DNA from: Morinoia aosen
Taxonomy: Eukaryota; Arthropoda; Malacostraca; Amphipoda; Talitridae
Direction of reading: 5' to 3'
Length of the DNA: 64,000 nt
Assembly: GCA_030386875.1 (NCBI GenBank)
Contig: CM059560.1
Location: forward strand, 44,434,757 to 44,498,756
Shown here: in pieces, positions 36,955 through 49,841 of the stretch
Layout of the letters: the number at the start of each line of letters is the position of its first letter
How positions within the stretch are numbered: the stretch's first letter is position 1
Translations under genes and position numbers: made by a program
Notes under the pieces: generated by a model
What the model was told of the DNA's origin: nothing
The model's input: the letters and a program-made list of their open reading frames with translations, nothing else
Database searches by the model: none

Positions 36955-39226
36955 TACCTCGTGTACTCCTTTGTACGTTCTAGAGATATTTCCTGTACTC
37001 CTTTGTGCGCTGTAGAGATACCTTCTGTACTCCTTTGTGCGCTGTAGAGATACCTTCTGTACTCCTTTGTGCGCTGTAGAGATACTTTCTGTACTCCTTT
37101 GTGCGCTGTGAAGATACCTTCTGTACTCCTTTGTGCGCTGTAGAGATACCTTCTGTACTCCTTTGTGCGCTGTAGGGATACCTTCTGTACTCCTTTGTGC
37201 GCTGTAGAGATACCTTCTGTACTCCTTTGTGCGCTGTAGAGATACCTTCTGTACTCCTTTGTGCGTTGTAGAGATACCTTCTGTACTCCTTTGTACGCTG
37301 TAGAGATACCTTCTGTACTCCTTTGTGCGCTGTAGAGATACCTTCTGTACTCCTTTGTACGCTGTAGAGATACCTCGTGTACTCCTTTGTACGTTCTAGA
37401 GATATTTCCTGTACTCCTTTGTGCGCTGTAGAGATACCTTCTGTACTCCTTTGTGCGCTGTAGAGATACCTTCTGTACTCCTTTGTGCGCTGTAGAGATA
37501 CCTTCTGTACTCCTTTGTGCGCTGTAGAGATACCTTCTGTACTCCTTTGTGCGCTGTAGAGATACCTTCTGTACTCCTTTGTGCGCTGTAGAGATACCTT
37601 CTGTACTCCTTTGTACGCTGTAGAGATACCTCGTGTACTCCTTTGTACGTTCTAGAGATATTTCCTGTACTCCTTTGTGCGCTGTAGAGATACCTTCTGT
37701 ACTCCTTTGTGCGCTGTAGAGATACCTTCTGTACTCCTTTGTGCGCTGTAGAGATACCTTCTGTACTCCTTTGTGCGCTGTAGAGATACCTTCTGTACTC
37801 CTTTGTACGCTGTAGAGATACCTCGTGTACTCCTTTGTACGTTCTAGAGATATTTCCTGTACTCCTTTGTGCGCTGTAGAGATACCTTTTGTACTCCTTT
37901 GTGCGCTGTAGAGATACCTTCTGTACTCCTTTGTGCGCTGTAGAGATACCTTCTGTACTCCTTTGTGCGCTGTAGAGATACCTTTTGTACTCCCTTGTAC
38001 GCTGTAGAGATACCTCGTGTACTCCTTTGTACGTTCTAGAGATATTTCCTGTACTCCTTTGTGCGCTGTAGAGATACCTTCTGTACTTCTTTGTGCGCTG
38101 TAGAGATACCTTCTGTACTCCTTTGTGCGCTGTAGAGATACCTTCTGTACTCCTTTGTGCGCTGTAGAGATACCTTCTGTACTCCTTTGTACGTTCTAGA
38201 GATATTTCCTGTACTCCTTTGTGCGCTGTAGAGATACCTTCTGTACTTCTTTGTACGCTGTAGAGATACCTCGTGTACTCCTTTGTACGTTCTAGAGATA
38301 TTTCCTGTACTCCTTTGAGCGCTGTAGAGATACCTTCTGTACTCCTTTGTGCGCTGTAGAGATACCTTCTGTACTCCTTTGTGCGCTGTAGAGATACCTT
38401 CTGTACTCCTTTGTACGCTGTAGAGATACCTCGTGTACTCCTTTGTACGTTCTAGAGATATTTCCTGTACTCCTTTGTGCGCTGTAGAGATACCTTCTGT
38501 ACTCCTTTGTGCGCTGTAGAGATACCTTCTGTACTCCTTTGTGCGCTGTAGAGATACCTTCTGTACTCCTTTGTACGCTGTAGAGATACCTTCTGTACTC
38601 CTTTGTGCGCTGTAGAGATACCTTCTGTACTCTTTTGTACGCTGTAGAGATACCTCGTGTACTCCTTTGTGCGTTCTAGAGATATTTCCTGTACTCTTTT
38701 GTGCGCTGTAGAGATACCTTCTGTACTCCTTTGTGCGCTGTAGAGATACCTTCTGTACTCCTTTGTGCGCTGTAGAGATACCTTCTGTACTCCTTTGTGC
38801 GCTGTAGAGATACCTTCTGTACTCCTTTGTGCGCTGTAGAGATACCTTCTGTACTCCTTTGTGCGCTGTAGAGATACCTTCTGTACTCCTTTGTACGCTG
38901 TAGAGATACCTCGTGTACTCCTCTGTACGTTCTAGAGATATTTCCTCTACTCCTTTGTGCGCTGTAGAGATACCTTCTGTACTCCTTTGTGCGCTGTAGA
39001 GATAACTTCTGTACTCCTTTGTGCGCTGTAGAGATACCTTCTGTTCTCCTTTGTACGCTGTAGAGATACCTCGTGTACTCCTTTGTACGTTCTAGAGATA
39101 TTTCCTGTACTCCTTTGTGCGCTGTAGAGATACCTTCTGTACTCCTTTGTGCGCTGTTGAGATACCTTCTGTACTCCTTTGTGCGCTGTAGAGATACCTT
39201 CTGTACTCCTTTGTGCGCTGTAGAGA
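36955..39226. repeat. 71-monomer (2,272-bp) higher-order repeat, copy 1
   Basis: This is directly repeated downstream at exactly 2,272 bp. Markers are CTGTGAAG (37108/39380), GTAGGGATACC (about 37173/39445), TGCGTTG (about 37263/39535), ACTCCCTTG (37990/40262), CCTCTACTCC (38944/41216) and GATAACTTC (39001/41273). Only one difference was found by eye (CTGTAG near 37974 against CTGAAG near 40246). Confidence 0.92.
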
Positions 39227-41498
39227 TACCTCGTGTACTCCTTTGTACGTTCTAGAGATATTTCCTGTACTCCTTTGTGCGCTGTAGAGATACCTTCTGT
39301 ACTCCTTTGTGCGCTGTAGAGATACCTTCTGTACTCCTTTGTGCGCTGTAGAGATACTTTCTGTACTCCTTTGTGCGCTGTGAAGATACCTTCTGTACTC
39401 CTTTGTGCGCTGTAGAGATACCTTCTGTACTCCTTTGTGCGCTGTAGGGATACCTTCTGTACTCCTTTGTGCGCTGTAGAGATACCTTCTGTACTCCTTT
39501 GTGCGCTGTAGAGATACCTTCTGTACTCCTTTGTGCGTTGTAGAGATACCTTCTGTACTCCTTTGTACGCTGTAGAGATACCTTCTGTACTCCTTTGTGC
39601 GCTGTAGAGATACCTTCTGTACTCCTTTGTACGCTGTAGAGATACCTCGTGTACTCCTTTGTACGTTCTAGAGATATTTCCTGTACTCCTTTGTGCGCTG
39701 TAGAGATACCTTCTGTACTCCTTTGTGCGCTGTAGAGATACCTTCTGTACTCCTTTGTGCGCTGTAGAGATACCTTCTGTACTCCTTTGTGCGCTGTAGA
39801 GATACCTTCTGTACTCCTTTGTGCGCTGTAGAGATACCTTCTGTACTCCTTTGTGCGCTGTAGAGATACCTTCTGTACTCCTTTGTACGCTGTAGAGATA
39901 CCTCGTGTACTCCTTTGTACGTTCTAGAGATATTTCCTGTACTCCTTTGTGCGCTGTAGAGATACCTTCTGTACTCCTTTGTGCGCTGTAGAGATACCTT
40001 CTGTACTCCTTTGTGCGCTGTAGAGATACCTTCTGTACTCCTTTGTGCGCTGTAGAGATACCTTCTGTACTCCTTTGTACGCTGTAGAGATACCTCGTGT
40101 ACTCCTTTGTACGTTCTAGAGATATTTCCTGTACTCCTTTGTGCGCTGTAGAGATACCTTTTGTACTCCTTTGTGCGCTGTAGAGATACCTTCTGTACTC
40201 CTTTGTGCGCTGTAGAGATACCTTCTGTACTCCTTTGTGCGCTGAAGAGATACCTTTTGTACTCCCTTGTACGCTGTAGAGATACCTCGTGTACTCCTTT
40301 GTACGTTCTAGAGATATTTCCTGTACTCCTTTGTGCGCTGTAGAGATACCTTCTGTACTTCTTTGTGCGCTGTAGAGATACCTTCTGTACTCCTTTGTGC
40401 GCTGTAGAGATACCTTCTGTACTCCTTTGTGCGCTGTAGAGATACCTTCTGTACTCCTTTGTACGTTCTAGAGATATTTCCTGTACTCCTTTGTGCGCTG
40501 TAGAGATACCTTCTGTACTTCTTTGTACGCTGTAGAGATACCTCGTGTACTCCTTTGTACGTTCTAGAGATATTTCCTGTACTCCTTTGAGCGCTGTAGA
40601 GATACCTTCTGTACTCCTTTGTGCGCTGTAGAGATACCTTCTGTACTCCTTTGTGCGCTGTAGAGATACCTTCTGTACTCCTTTGTACGCTGTAGAGATA
40701 CCTCGTGTACTCCTTTGTACGTTCTAGAGATATTTCCTGTACTCCTTTGTGCGCTGTAGAGATACCTTCTGTACTCCTTTGTGCGCTGTAGAGATACCTT
40801 CTGTACTCCTTTGTGCGCTGTAGAGATACCTTCTGTACTCCTTTGTACGCTGTAGAGATACCTTCTGTACTCCTTTGTGCGCTGTAGAGATACCTTCTGT
40901 ACTCTTTTGTACGCTGTAGAGATACCTCGTGTACTCCTTTGTGCGTTCTAGAGATATTTCCTGTACTCTTTTGTGCGCTGTAGAGATACCTTCTGTACTC
41001 CTTTGTGCGCTGTAGAGATACCTTCTGTACTCCTTTGTGCGCTGTAGAGATACCTTCTGTACTCCTTTGTGCGCTGTAGAGATACCTTCTGTACTCCTTT
41101 GTGCGCTGTAGAGATACCTTCTGTACTCCTTTGTGCGCTGTAGAGATACCTTCTGTACTCCTTTGTACGCTGTAGAGATACCTCGTGTACTCCTCTGTAC
41201 GTTCTAGAGATATTTCCTCTACTCCTTTGTGCGCTGTAGAGATACCTTCTGTACTCCTTTGTGCGCTGTAGAGATAACTTCTGTACTCCTTTGTGCGCTG
41301 TAGAGATACCTTCTGTTCTCCTTTGTACGCTGTAGAGATACCTCGTGTACTCCTTTGTACGTTCTAGAGATATTTCCTGTACTCCTTTGTGCGCTGTAGA
41401 GATACCTTCTGTACTCCTTTGTGCGCTGTTGAGATACCTTCTGTACTCCTTTGTGCGCTGTAGAGATACCTTCTGTACTCCTTTGTGCGCTGTAGAGA
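39227..41498. repeat. 71-monomer (2,272-bp) higher-order repeat, copy 2
   Basis: This abuts copy 1 head to tail. The match ends near 41505, where CCTTC replaces CCTCG. Near-identity suggests a recent duplication or an assembly duplication. Confidence 0.92.
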
Positions 41499-42359
41499 TA
41501 CCTTCTGTACTCCTTTGTACGCTGTAGAGATACCTCGTGTACTCCTTTGTACGTTCTAGAGATATTTCCTGTAATCCTTTGTGCGCTGTAGAGATACCTT
41601 CTGTACTCCTTTGTGCGCTGTAGAGATACCTTCTGTACTCCTTTGTGCGCTGTAGAGATACCTTCTGTACTCCTTTGTGCGCTGTAGAGATACCTCGTGT
41701 ACTCCTTTGTACGTTCTAGAGATATTTCCTGTACTCCTTTGTGCACTGTAGAGATACCTTCTGTACTCTTATGTGCGCTGTAGAGATACCTTCTGTACTC
41801 CTTTGTGCGCTGTAGAGATACCTTCTGTACTCCTTTGTGCGCTGTAGAGATACCTTCTGTACTCCTTTGTGCGCTGTAGAGATACCTTCTGTACTCCTTT
41901 GTACGCTGTAGAGATACCTTCTGTACTCCTTTGTGCGCTGTAGAGATAACTTCTGTACTCCTTTGTGCGCTGTAGAGAAACCTTCTGTACTCCTTTGTAC
42001 GCTGTAGAGATACCTCGTGTACTCCTTTGTACGTTCTAGAGATATTTCCTGTACTCCTTTGTGCGCTGTAGAGATACCTTCTGTACTCCTTTGTGCGCTG
42101 TAGAGATACCTTCTGTACTCCTTTGTGCGCTGTAGAGATACCTTCTGTACTCCTTTGTGCGCTGTAGAGATACCTCGTGTACTCCTTTGTACGTTCTAGA
42201 GATATTTCCTGTACTCCTTTGTGCGCTGTAGAGATCCCTTCTGTACTCCTTTGTGCGCTGTAGAGATACCTTCTGTACTCCTTTGTGCGCTGTAGAGATA
42301 CCATCTGTACTCCTTTGTACGCTGTAGAGATACCTCGTGACTCCTTTGTACGTTCTAGA

Positions 42360-44320
42360 GATATTTCCTGTACTCCTTTGTGCGCTGTAGAGATACCTTT
42401 TGTACTCCTTTGTGCGCTGTAGAGATACCTTCTGTACTCCTTTGTGCGCTGTAGAGATACCTTCTGTACTCCTTTGTGCGCTGTAGAGATACCTTTTGTA
42501 CTCCTTTGTACGCTGTAGAGATACCTCGTGTACTCCTTTGTACGTTCTAGAGATATTTCCTGTACTCCTTTGTGCGCTGTAGAGATACCTTCTGTACTCC
42601 TTTGTGCGCTGTAGAGATACCTTCTGTACTTCTTTGTGCGCTGTAGAGATACCTTCTGTACTCCTTTGTGCGCTGTAGAGATACCTTCTGTACTCCTTTG
42701 TACGTTCTAGAGATATTTCCTGTACTCCTTTGTGCGCTGTAGAGATACCTTCTGTACTTCTTTGTACGCTGTAGAGATACCTCGTGTACTCCTTTGTACG
42801 TTCTAGAGATATTTCCTGTACTCCTTTGAGCGCTGTAGAGATACCTTCTGTACTCCTTTGTTCGCTGTAGAGATACCTTCTGTACTCCTTTGTGCGCTGT
42901 GTAGATACCTTCTGTACTCCTTTGTACGCTGTAGAGATACCTCGTGTACTCCTTTGTACGTTCTAGAGATATTTCCTGTACTCCTTTGTGCGCTGTAGAG
43001 ATACCTTCTGTACTCCTTTGTGCGCTGTAGAGATACCTTCTGTACTCCTTTGTGCGCTGTAGAGATACCTTCTGTACTCCTTTGTACGCTGTAGAGATAC
43101 CTTCTGTACTCCTTTGTGCGCTGTAGAGATACCTTCTGTACTCCTTTGTACGCTGTAGAGATACCTCGTGTACTCCTTTGTGCGTTCTAGAGATATTTCC
43201 TGTACTCTTTTGTGCGCTGTAGAGATACCTTCTGTACTCCTTTGTGCGCTGTAGAGATACCTTCTGTACTCCTTTGTGCTCTGTAGAGATACCTTCTGTA
43301 CTCCTTTGTGCGCTGTAGAGATACCTTCTGTACTCCTTTGTGCGCTGTAGAGAAACCTTCTGTACTCCTTTGTGCGCTGTAGAGATACCTTCTGTACTCC
43401 TTTGTACGCTGTAGAGATACCTCGTGTACTCCTTTGTACGTTCTAGAGATATTTCCTGTACTCCTTTGTGCGCTGTAGAGATACCTTCTGTACTCCTTTG
43501 TGCGCTGTAGAGATAACTTCTGTACTCCTTTGTGCGCTGTAGAGATACCTTCTGTTCTCCTTTGTACGCTGTAGAGATACCTCGTGTACTCCTTTGTAAG
43601 TTCTAGAGATATTTCCTGTACTCCTTTGTGCGCTGTAGAGATACCTTCTGTACTCCTTTGTGCGCTGTAGAGATACCTTCTGTACTCCTTTGTGCGCTGT
43701 AGAGATACCTTCTGTACTCCTTTGTGCGCTGTAGAGATACCTTCTGTACTCCTTTGTACGCTGTAGAGAGACCTCGTGTACTCCTTTGTACGTTCTAGAG
43801 ATATTTCCTGTACTCCTTTGTGCGCTGTAGAGATACCTTCTGTACTCCTTTGTGCGCTGTAGAGATACCTTCTGTACTCCTTTGTGCGCTGTAGAGATAC
43901 CTTCTGTACTCCTTTGTGCGCTGTAGAGATACCTCGTGTACTCCTTTGTACGTTCTAGAGATATTTCCTGTACTCCTTTGTGCACTGTAGAGATACCTTC
44001 TGTACTCCTATGTGCGCTGTAGAGATACCTTCTGTACTCCTTTGTGCGCTGTAGAGATACCTTCTGTACTCCTTTGTGCGCTGTAGAGATACCTTCTGTA
44101 CTCCTTTGTGCGCTGTAGAGATACCTTCTGTACTCCTTTGTACGCTGTAGAGATACCTTCTGTACTCCTTTGTGCGCTGTAGAGATAACTTCTGTACTCC
44201 TTTGTGCGCTGTAGAGAAACCTTCTGTACTCCTTTGTACGCTGTAGAGATACCTCGTGTACTCCTTTGTACGTTCAAGAGATATTTCCTGTACTCCTTTG
44301 TGCGCTGTAGAGATACCTTC
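42360..44320. repeat. Diverged third copy of the 2.27-kb repeat
   Basis: This block matches about 40.1-42.1 kb at 2,239 bp (70 monomers minus the 1-bp deletion at about 42337). Shared markers are GATAACTTC (41273/43512 and 41945/44184), TTCTGTTCTCC (about 41312/43551), and GCACTG followed by TATGTGCG (41743/43982). Many private substitutions separate it from the other copies, for example CTCTGTAG near 43279 and TGTAAGTTC near 43597. Confidence 0.75.
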
Positions 44321-44939
44321 TGTACTCCTTTGTGCGCTGTAGAGATCCCTTCTGTACTCCTTTGTGCGCTGTAGAGATACCTTCTGTACTCCTTTGTGCG
44401 CTGTAGAGATACCTTCTGTACTCCTTTGTACGCTGTAGAGATACCTTCTGTACTCCTTTGTGCGCTGTAGAGATACCTTCTGTACTCCTTTGTACGCTGT
44501 AGAGATACCTCGTGTACTTCTTTGTACGTTCTAGAGATATTTCCTGTACTCCTTTGTGCGCTGTAGAGATACCTTCTGTACTCCTTTGTGCGCTGTAGAG
44601 ATACCTTCTGTACTCCTTTGTGCGCTGTAGAGATACCTTCTGTACTCCTTTGTACGCTGTAGAGATACCTTCTGTACTCCTTTGTGCGCTGTAGAGATAC
44701 CTTCTGTACTCCTTTGTACGCTGTAGAGATACCTCGTGTACTCCTTTGTACGTTCTAGAGATATTTCCTGTACTCCTTTGTGCGCTGTAGAGATACCTTC
44801 TGTACTCCTTTGTGCGCTGTAGAGATACCTTCTGTACTCCTTTGTGCGCTGTAGAGATACCTTCTGTACTCCTTTGTGCGCTGTAGAGATACCTTCTGTA
44901 CTCCTTTGTACGCTGTAGAGATACCTCGTGTACTCCTTT

Positions 44940-46450
44940 GTACGTTCTAGAGATATTTCCTGTACTCCTTTATGCGCTGTAGAGATACCTTCTGTACTCC
45001 TTTGTGCGCTATAGAGATACCTTCTGTACTCCTTTGTGCGCTGTAGAGATACCTTCTGTACTCCTTTGTGCGCTGTAGAGATACCTTCTGTACTCCTTTG
45101 TACGCTGTAGAGATACCTCGTGTACTCCTTTGTACGTTCTAGAGATATTTCCTGTACTCCTTTGTGCGCTGTAGAGATATCTTCTGTACTCCTTTGTGCG
45201 CTGTAGAGATACCTCGTGTACTCCTTTGTACGTTCTAGAGATATTTCCTTAACTCCTTTGTGCGCTGTAGAGATACCTTCTGTACTCCTTTGTGCGCTGT
45301 AGAGATACCTTCTGTACTCCTTTGTGCGCTGTAGAGATACCTTCTGTACTCCTCTGTGCGCTGTAGAGATACCTTCTGTACTCCTTTGTGCGCTGTAGAG
45401 ATACCTTCTGTACTCCTTTGTGCGCAGTAGAGATACCTTCTGTACTCCTTTGTGCGCTGTAGAGATACCTTCTGTACTCCTTTGTACGCTGTGAAGATAC
45501 CTCGTGTACTCCTTTGTACGTTCTAGAGATATTTCCTTTACTCCTTTGTGCGCTGTAGAGATACCTTCTGTACTCCTTTGTGCGCTGTAGAGATACCTTC
45601 TGTACTCCTTTGTGCGCTGTAGAGATACCTTCTGTACTCCTTTGTGCGCTGTAGAGATACCTTCTGTACTCCTTTGTACGCTGTAGAGATACCTCGTGTA
45701 CTCCTTTGTACGTTCTAGAGATATTTCCTGTACTCCTTTGTGCGCTGTAGAGATACCTTCTGTACTCCTTTGTGCGCTGTAGAGATACCTTCTGTACTCC
45801 TTTGTGCGCTGTAGAGATACCTTCTGTACTTCTTTGTGCGCTGTAGAGATACCTTCTGTACTCCTTTGTACGCTGTAGAGCTACCTCGTGTACTCCTTTG
45901 TACGTTCTAGAGATATTTCCTGTACTCCTTTGTGCGCTGTAGAGATACCTTCTGTACTCCTTTGTGCGCTGTAGAGATACCTTCTGTACTCCTTTGTGCG
46001 CTGTAGAGATACCTCGTGTACTCCTTTGTACGTTCAATAGATATTTCCTGTACTCCTTTGTGCGCTGTAGAGATACCTTCTGTACTCCTCTGTGCGCTGT
46101 AGAGATACCTTCTGTACTCCTTTGTACGTTCTAGAGATATTTCCTGTACTCCTTTGTGCGCTGTAGAGATACCTTCTGTACTCCTTTTTGCGCTGTAGAG
46201 ATACCTTCTGTACTCCTTTGTGCGCTGTAGAGATACCTTCTGTACTCCTTTGTACGCTGTAGAGATACCTTCTGTACTCCTTTGTGCGCTGTAGAGATAC
46301 CTTCTGTACTCCTTTTTACGCTGTAGAGATACCTCGTGTACTCCTTTGTACGTTCTAGAGATATTTCCTGTACTCCTTTGTGCGCTGTAGAGATACCTTC
46401 TGTACTCCTTTGTGCGCTGTAGAGATAACTTCTGTACTCCTTTGTGCGCT
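44940..46450. repeat. 1.5-kb dispersed block, copy A
   Basis: Its markers are TTTATGCG followed by GCGCTATAG, GATATCTTC, CCTTAACTCC (45246), CTGTGAAG (45491) and CGTTCAATAG (46031). The same series occurs at 56.87-58.35 kb (offset 11,935 then 11,903 bp). Its first part also occurs at 52.46-52.93 kb (offset 7,519 bp). Confidence 0.85.
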
Positions 46451-46929
46451 GTAGAGATACCTTCTGTTCTCCTTTGTACGCTGTAGAGATACCTCGTGTA
46501 CTCCTTTGAAGTTCTAGAGATATTTCCTGTACTCCTTTGTGCGGTGTAGAGATACCTTCTGTACTCCTTTGTGCGCTGTAGAGATACCTTCTGTACTCCT
46601 TTGTGCGCTGTAGAGATACCTTCTGTACTCCTTTGTGCGCTGTAGAGATACCTTCTGTACTCCTTTGTGCGCTGTAGAGATACCTCGTGTACTCCTTTGT
46701 ACGTTCTAGAGATATTTCCTGTACTCCTTTGTGCACTGTAGAGATACCTTCTGTACTCCTATGTGCGCTGTAGAGATACCTTCTGTACTCCTTTGTGCGC
46801 TGTAGAGATACCTTCTGTACTCCTTTGTGCGCTGTAGAGATACCTTCTGTACTCCTTTGTGCGCTGTAGAGATACCTTCTGTACTCCTTTGTACGCTGTA
46901 GAGATACCTTCTGTACTCCTTTGTGCGCT

Positions 46930-49760
46930 GTAGAGATAACTTCTGTACTCCTTTGTGCGCTGTTGAGAAACCTTCTGTACTCCTTTGTACGCTGTAGAGA
47001 TACCTCGTGTACTCCTTTGTACGTTCAAGAGATATTTCCTGTACTCCTTTGTGCGCTGTAGAGATACCTTCTGTACTCCTTTGTGCGCTGTAGAGATACC
47101 TTATGTACTCCTTTGTGCGCTGTAGAGATACCTTCTGTACTCCTTTGTGCGCTGTAGAGATACCTCGTGTACTCCTTTGTACTTTCTAGAGATATTTCCT
47201 GTACTCCTTTGTGCGCTGTAGAGATACCTTCTGTACTCCTTTGTGCGCTGTAGAGATACCTTCTGTACTCCTTTGTGCGCTGTAGAGATACCTCCTCTAC
47301 TCCTTTGTACGCTGTAGAGATACCTTCTGTACTCCTTTGTGCGCTGTAGATATACCTTCTGTACTCCTTTGTACGCTGTAGAGATACCTCGTGTACTCCT
47401 TTGTACGTTCTAGAGATATTTCCTGTACTCCTTTGTGCGCTGTAGAGATTCCTTCTGTACTCCTTTGTGCGCTGTAGAGATACCTTTTGTACTAATTTGT
47501 GCGCTGTAGAGATACCTTCTGTACTCCTTTGTGCGCTGTAGAGATACCTTCTGTACTCCTTTGTGCGCTGTAGAGATCCCTTCTGTACTCCTTTGTGCGC
47601 TGTAGAGATACCTTCTGTACTCCTTTGTACGCTGTAGAGATACCTCGTGTACTCCTTTGTACGTTCTAGAGATATTTCCTGTACTCCTTTGTGCGCTGTA
47701 GAGATACCTTCTGTACTCCTTTGTGCGCTGTAGAGATACCTTCTGTACTCCTTTGTGCGCTGTAGAGATGCCTTCTGTACTCCTTTGTACGCTGTAGAGA
47801 CACCTCGTGTACTCCTTTGTACGTTCTAGAGATATTTCCTGTACTCCTTTGTGCGCTGTAGAGATACCTTCTGTACTCCTTTGTGCGCTGTAGAGATACC
47901 TTCTGTACTCCTATGTGCGCTGTAGAGATACCTTCTGTACTCCTTTGTGCGCTGTAGAGATACCTTCTGTACTCCTTTGTACGCTGTAGAGATACCTCGT
48001 GTACTCCTTTGTACGTTCTAGAGATATTTCCTGTACTCCTTTGTGCGCTGTAGAGATACCTTCTGTACTCCTTTGTGCGCTGTAGAGATACCTTCTGTAC
48101 TTCTTTGTGCGCTGTAGAGATACCTTCTGTACTCCTTTGTACGCTGTAGAGATACCTCGTGTACTCCTTTGTACGTTCTAGAGATATTTCCTGTACTCCT
48201 TTGTGCGCTGTTGAGATACCTTCTGTACTCCTTTGTGCGCTGTAGAGATACCTTCTGTACTCCTTTGTGCGCTTTAGAGATCCCTTCTGTACTCCTTTGT
48301 ACGCTGTAGAGATACCTTCTGTACTCCTTCGTGCGCTGTAGAGATACCTTCTGTACTCCTTTGTACGCTGTAGAGATACCTCGTGTACTCCTTTGTACGT
48401 TCTAGAGATATTTCCTGTACTCCTTTGTACGCTGTAGAGATACCTCGTGTACTCCTTTGTACGTTCTAGAGATATTTCCTGTACTCCTTTGTACGCTGTA
48501 GAGATACCTCGTGTACTCCTTTGTACGTTCTAGAGATATTTCCTGTACTCCTTTGTGCGCTGTAGAGATACCTTCTGTACTCCTTTGTGCGCTGTAGAGA
48601 TACCTTCTGTACTCCTTTGTGCGCTGTAGAGATACCTTCTGTACTCCTTTGTACGCTGTAGAGATACCTCGTGTACTCCTTTGTACGTTCTAGAGATAAT
48701 TCCGGTACTCCTTTGTGCGCTGTAGAGATACCTTCTGTACTCCTTTGTGCGCTGTAGAGATACCTTCTGTACTCCTTTGTGCGCTGTAGAGATACCTTCT
48801 GTACTCCTTTGTGCGCTGTAGAGATACATTCTGTACTCCTTTGTACGCTGTAGAGATACCTCGTGTACTCCTTTGTACGTTCTAGAGATATTTCCTGTAC
48901 TCCTTTGTGCGCTGTAGAGATACCTTCTGTACTCCTTTGTGCGCTGTAGAGATACCTTCTGTACTCCTTTGTGCGCTGTAGAGATACCTTCTGTACTCCT
49001 TTGTGCGCTGTAGAGATACCTTCTGTACTCCTTTGTACGTTCTAGAGATATTTCCTGTACTCCTTTGTGCGCTGTAGAGATACCTTCTGTACTCCTTTGT
49101 ACGCTGTAGAGATACCTCGTGTACTCCTTTGTACGTTCTAGAGATATTTCCTGTACTCCTTTGTGCGCTGTAGAGATCCCTTCTGTACTCCTTTGTGCGC
49201 TGTAGAGATACCTTCTGTACTCCTTTGTGCGCTGTAGAGATACCTTCTGTACTCCTTTGTACGCTGTAGAGATACCTCGTGTACTCCTTTGTACGTTCTA
49301 GAGATATTTCCTGTACTCCTTTGTGCGCTGTAGAGATACCTTCTGTACTCCTTTGTGCGCTGTAGGGATACCTTCTGTACTCCTTTGTGCGCTGTAGAGA
49401 TACCTTCTGTACTCCTTTGTACGCTGTAGAGATACCTTCTGTACTCCTTTGTGCGCTGTAGAGATACCTTCTGTACTCCTTTGTACGCTGTAGAGATACC
49501 TCGTGTACTCCTTTGTACGTTCTAGAGATATTTCCTGTACTCCTTTGTGCGCTGTAGAGATACCTTCTGTACTCCTTTGTGCGCTGTAGAGATACCTTCT
49601 GTACTCCTTTGTGCGCTGTAGAGATACCTTCTGTACTCCTTTGTGCGCTGTAGAGATACCTTCTGTACTCCTTTGTACGCTGTAGAGATAACTCGTGTAC
49701 TCCTTTGTACGTTCTAGAGATATTTCCTGTACTCCTTTATGCGCTGTAGAGATACCTTCT
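46930..49760. repeat. 86/91-monomer repeat, copy 1
   Basis: This matches 49842-52512. The offset is 2,912 bp at first (GATAAC-type monomer 46935/49847, CCTTATGTACTCC about 47099/50011) and 2,752 bp later (GATAATTCCGG about 48695/51447, GTAGGGATACC 49361/52113). The step of 160 bp is a five-monomer cassette present here near 48.04-48.22 kb and absent from the second copy. Confidence 0.9.
48352..48543. repeat. Local beta-gamma dimer repeated three times
   Basis: Here beta and gamma alternate with no alpha between them, giving a 64-bp period for three turns (TACGCTGTAG, CCTCG, TACGTTCTAG, ATATTTCC, repeated). Elsewhere gamma is followed by alpha monomers. The trio recurs at 51104-51295. Confidence 0.92.
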
Positions 49761-49841
49761 GTACTCCTTTTTGCGCTGTAGAGATACCTTCTGTACTCCT
49801 TTGTGCGCTGTAGAGATACCTTCTGTACTCCTTTGTACGCT

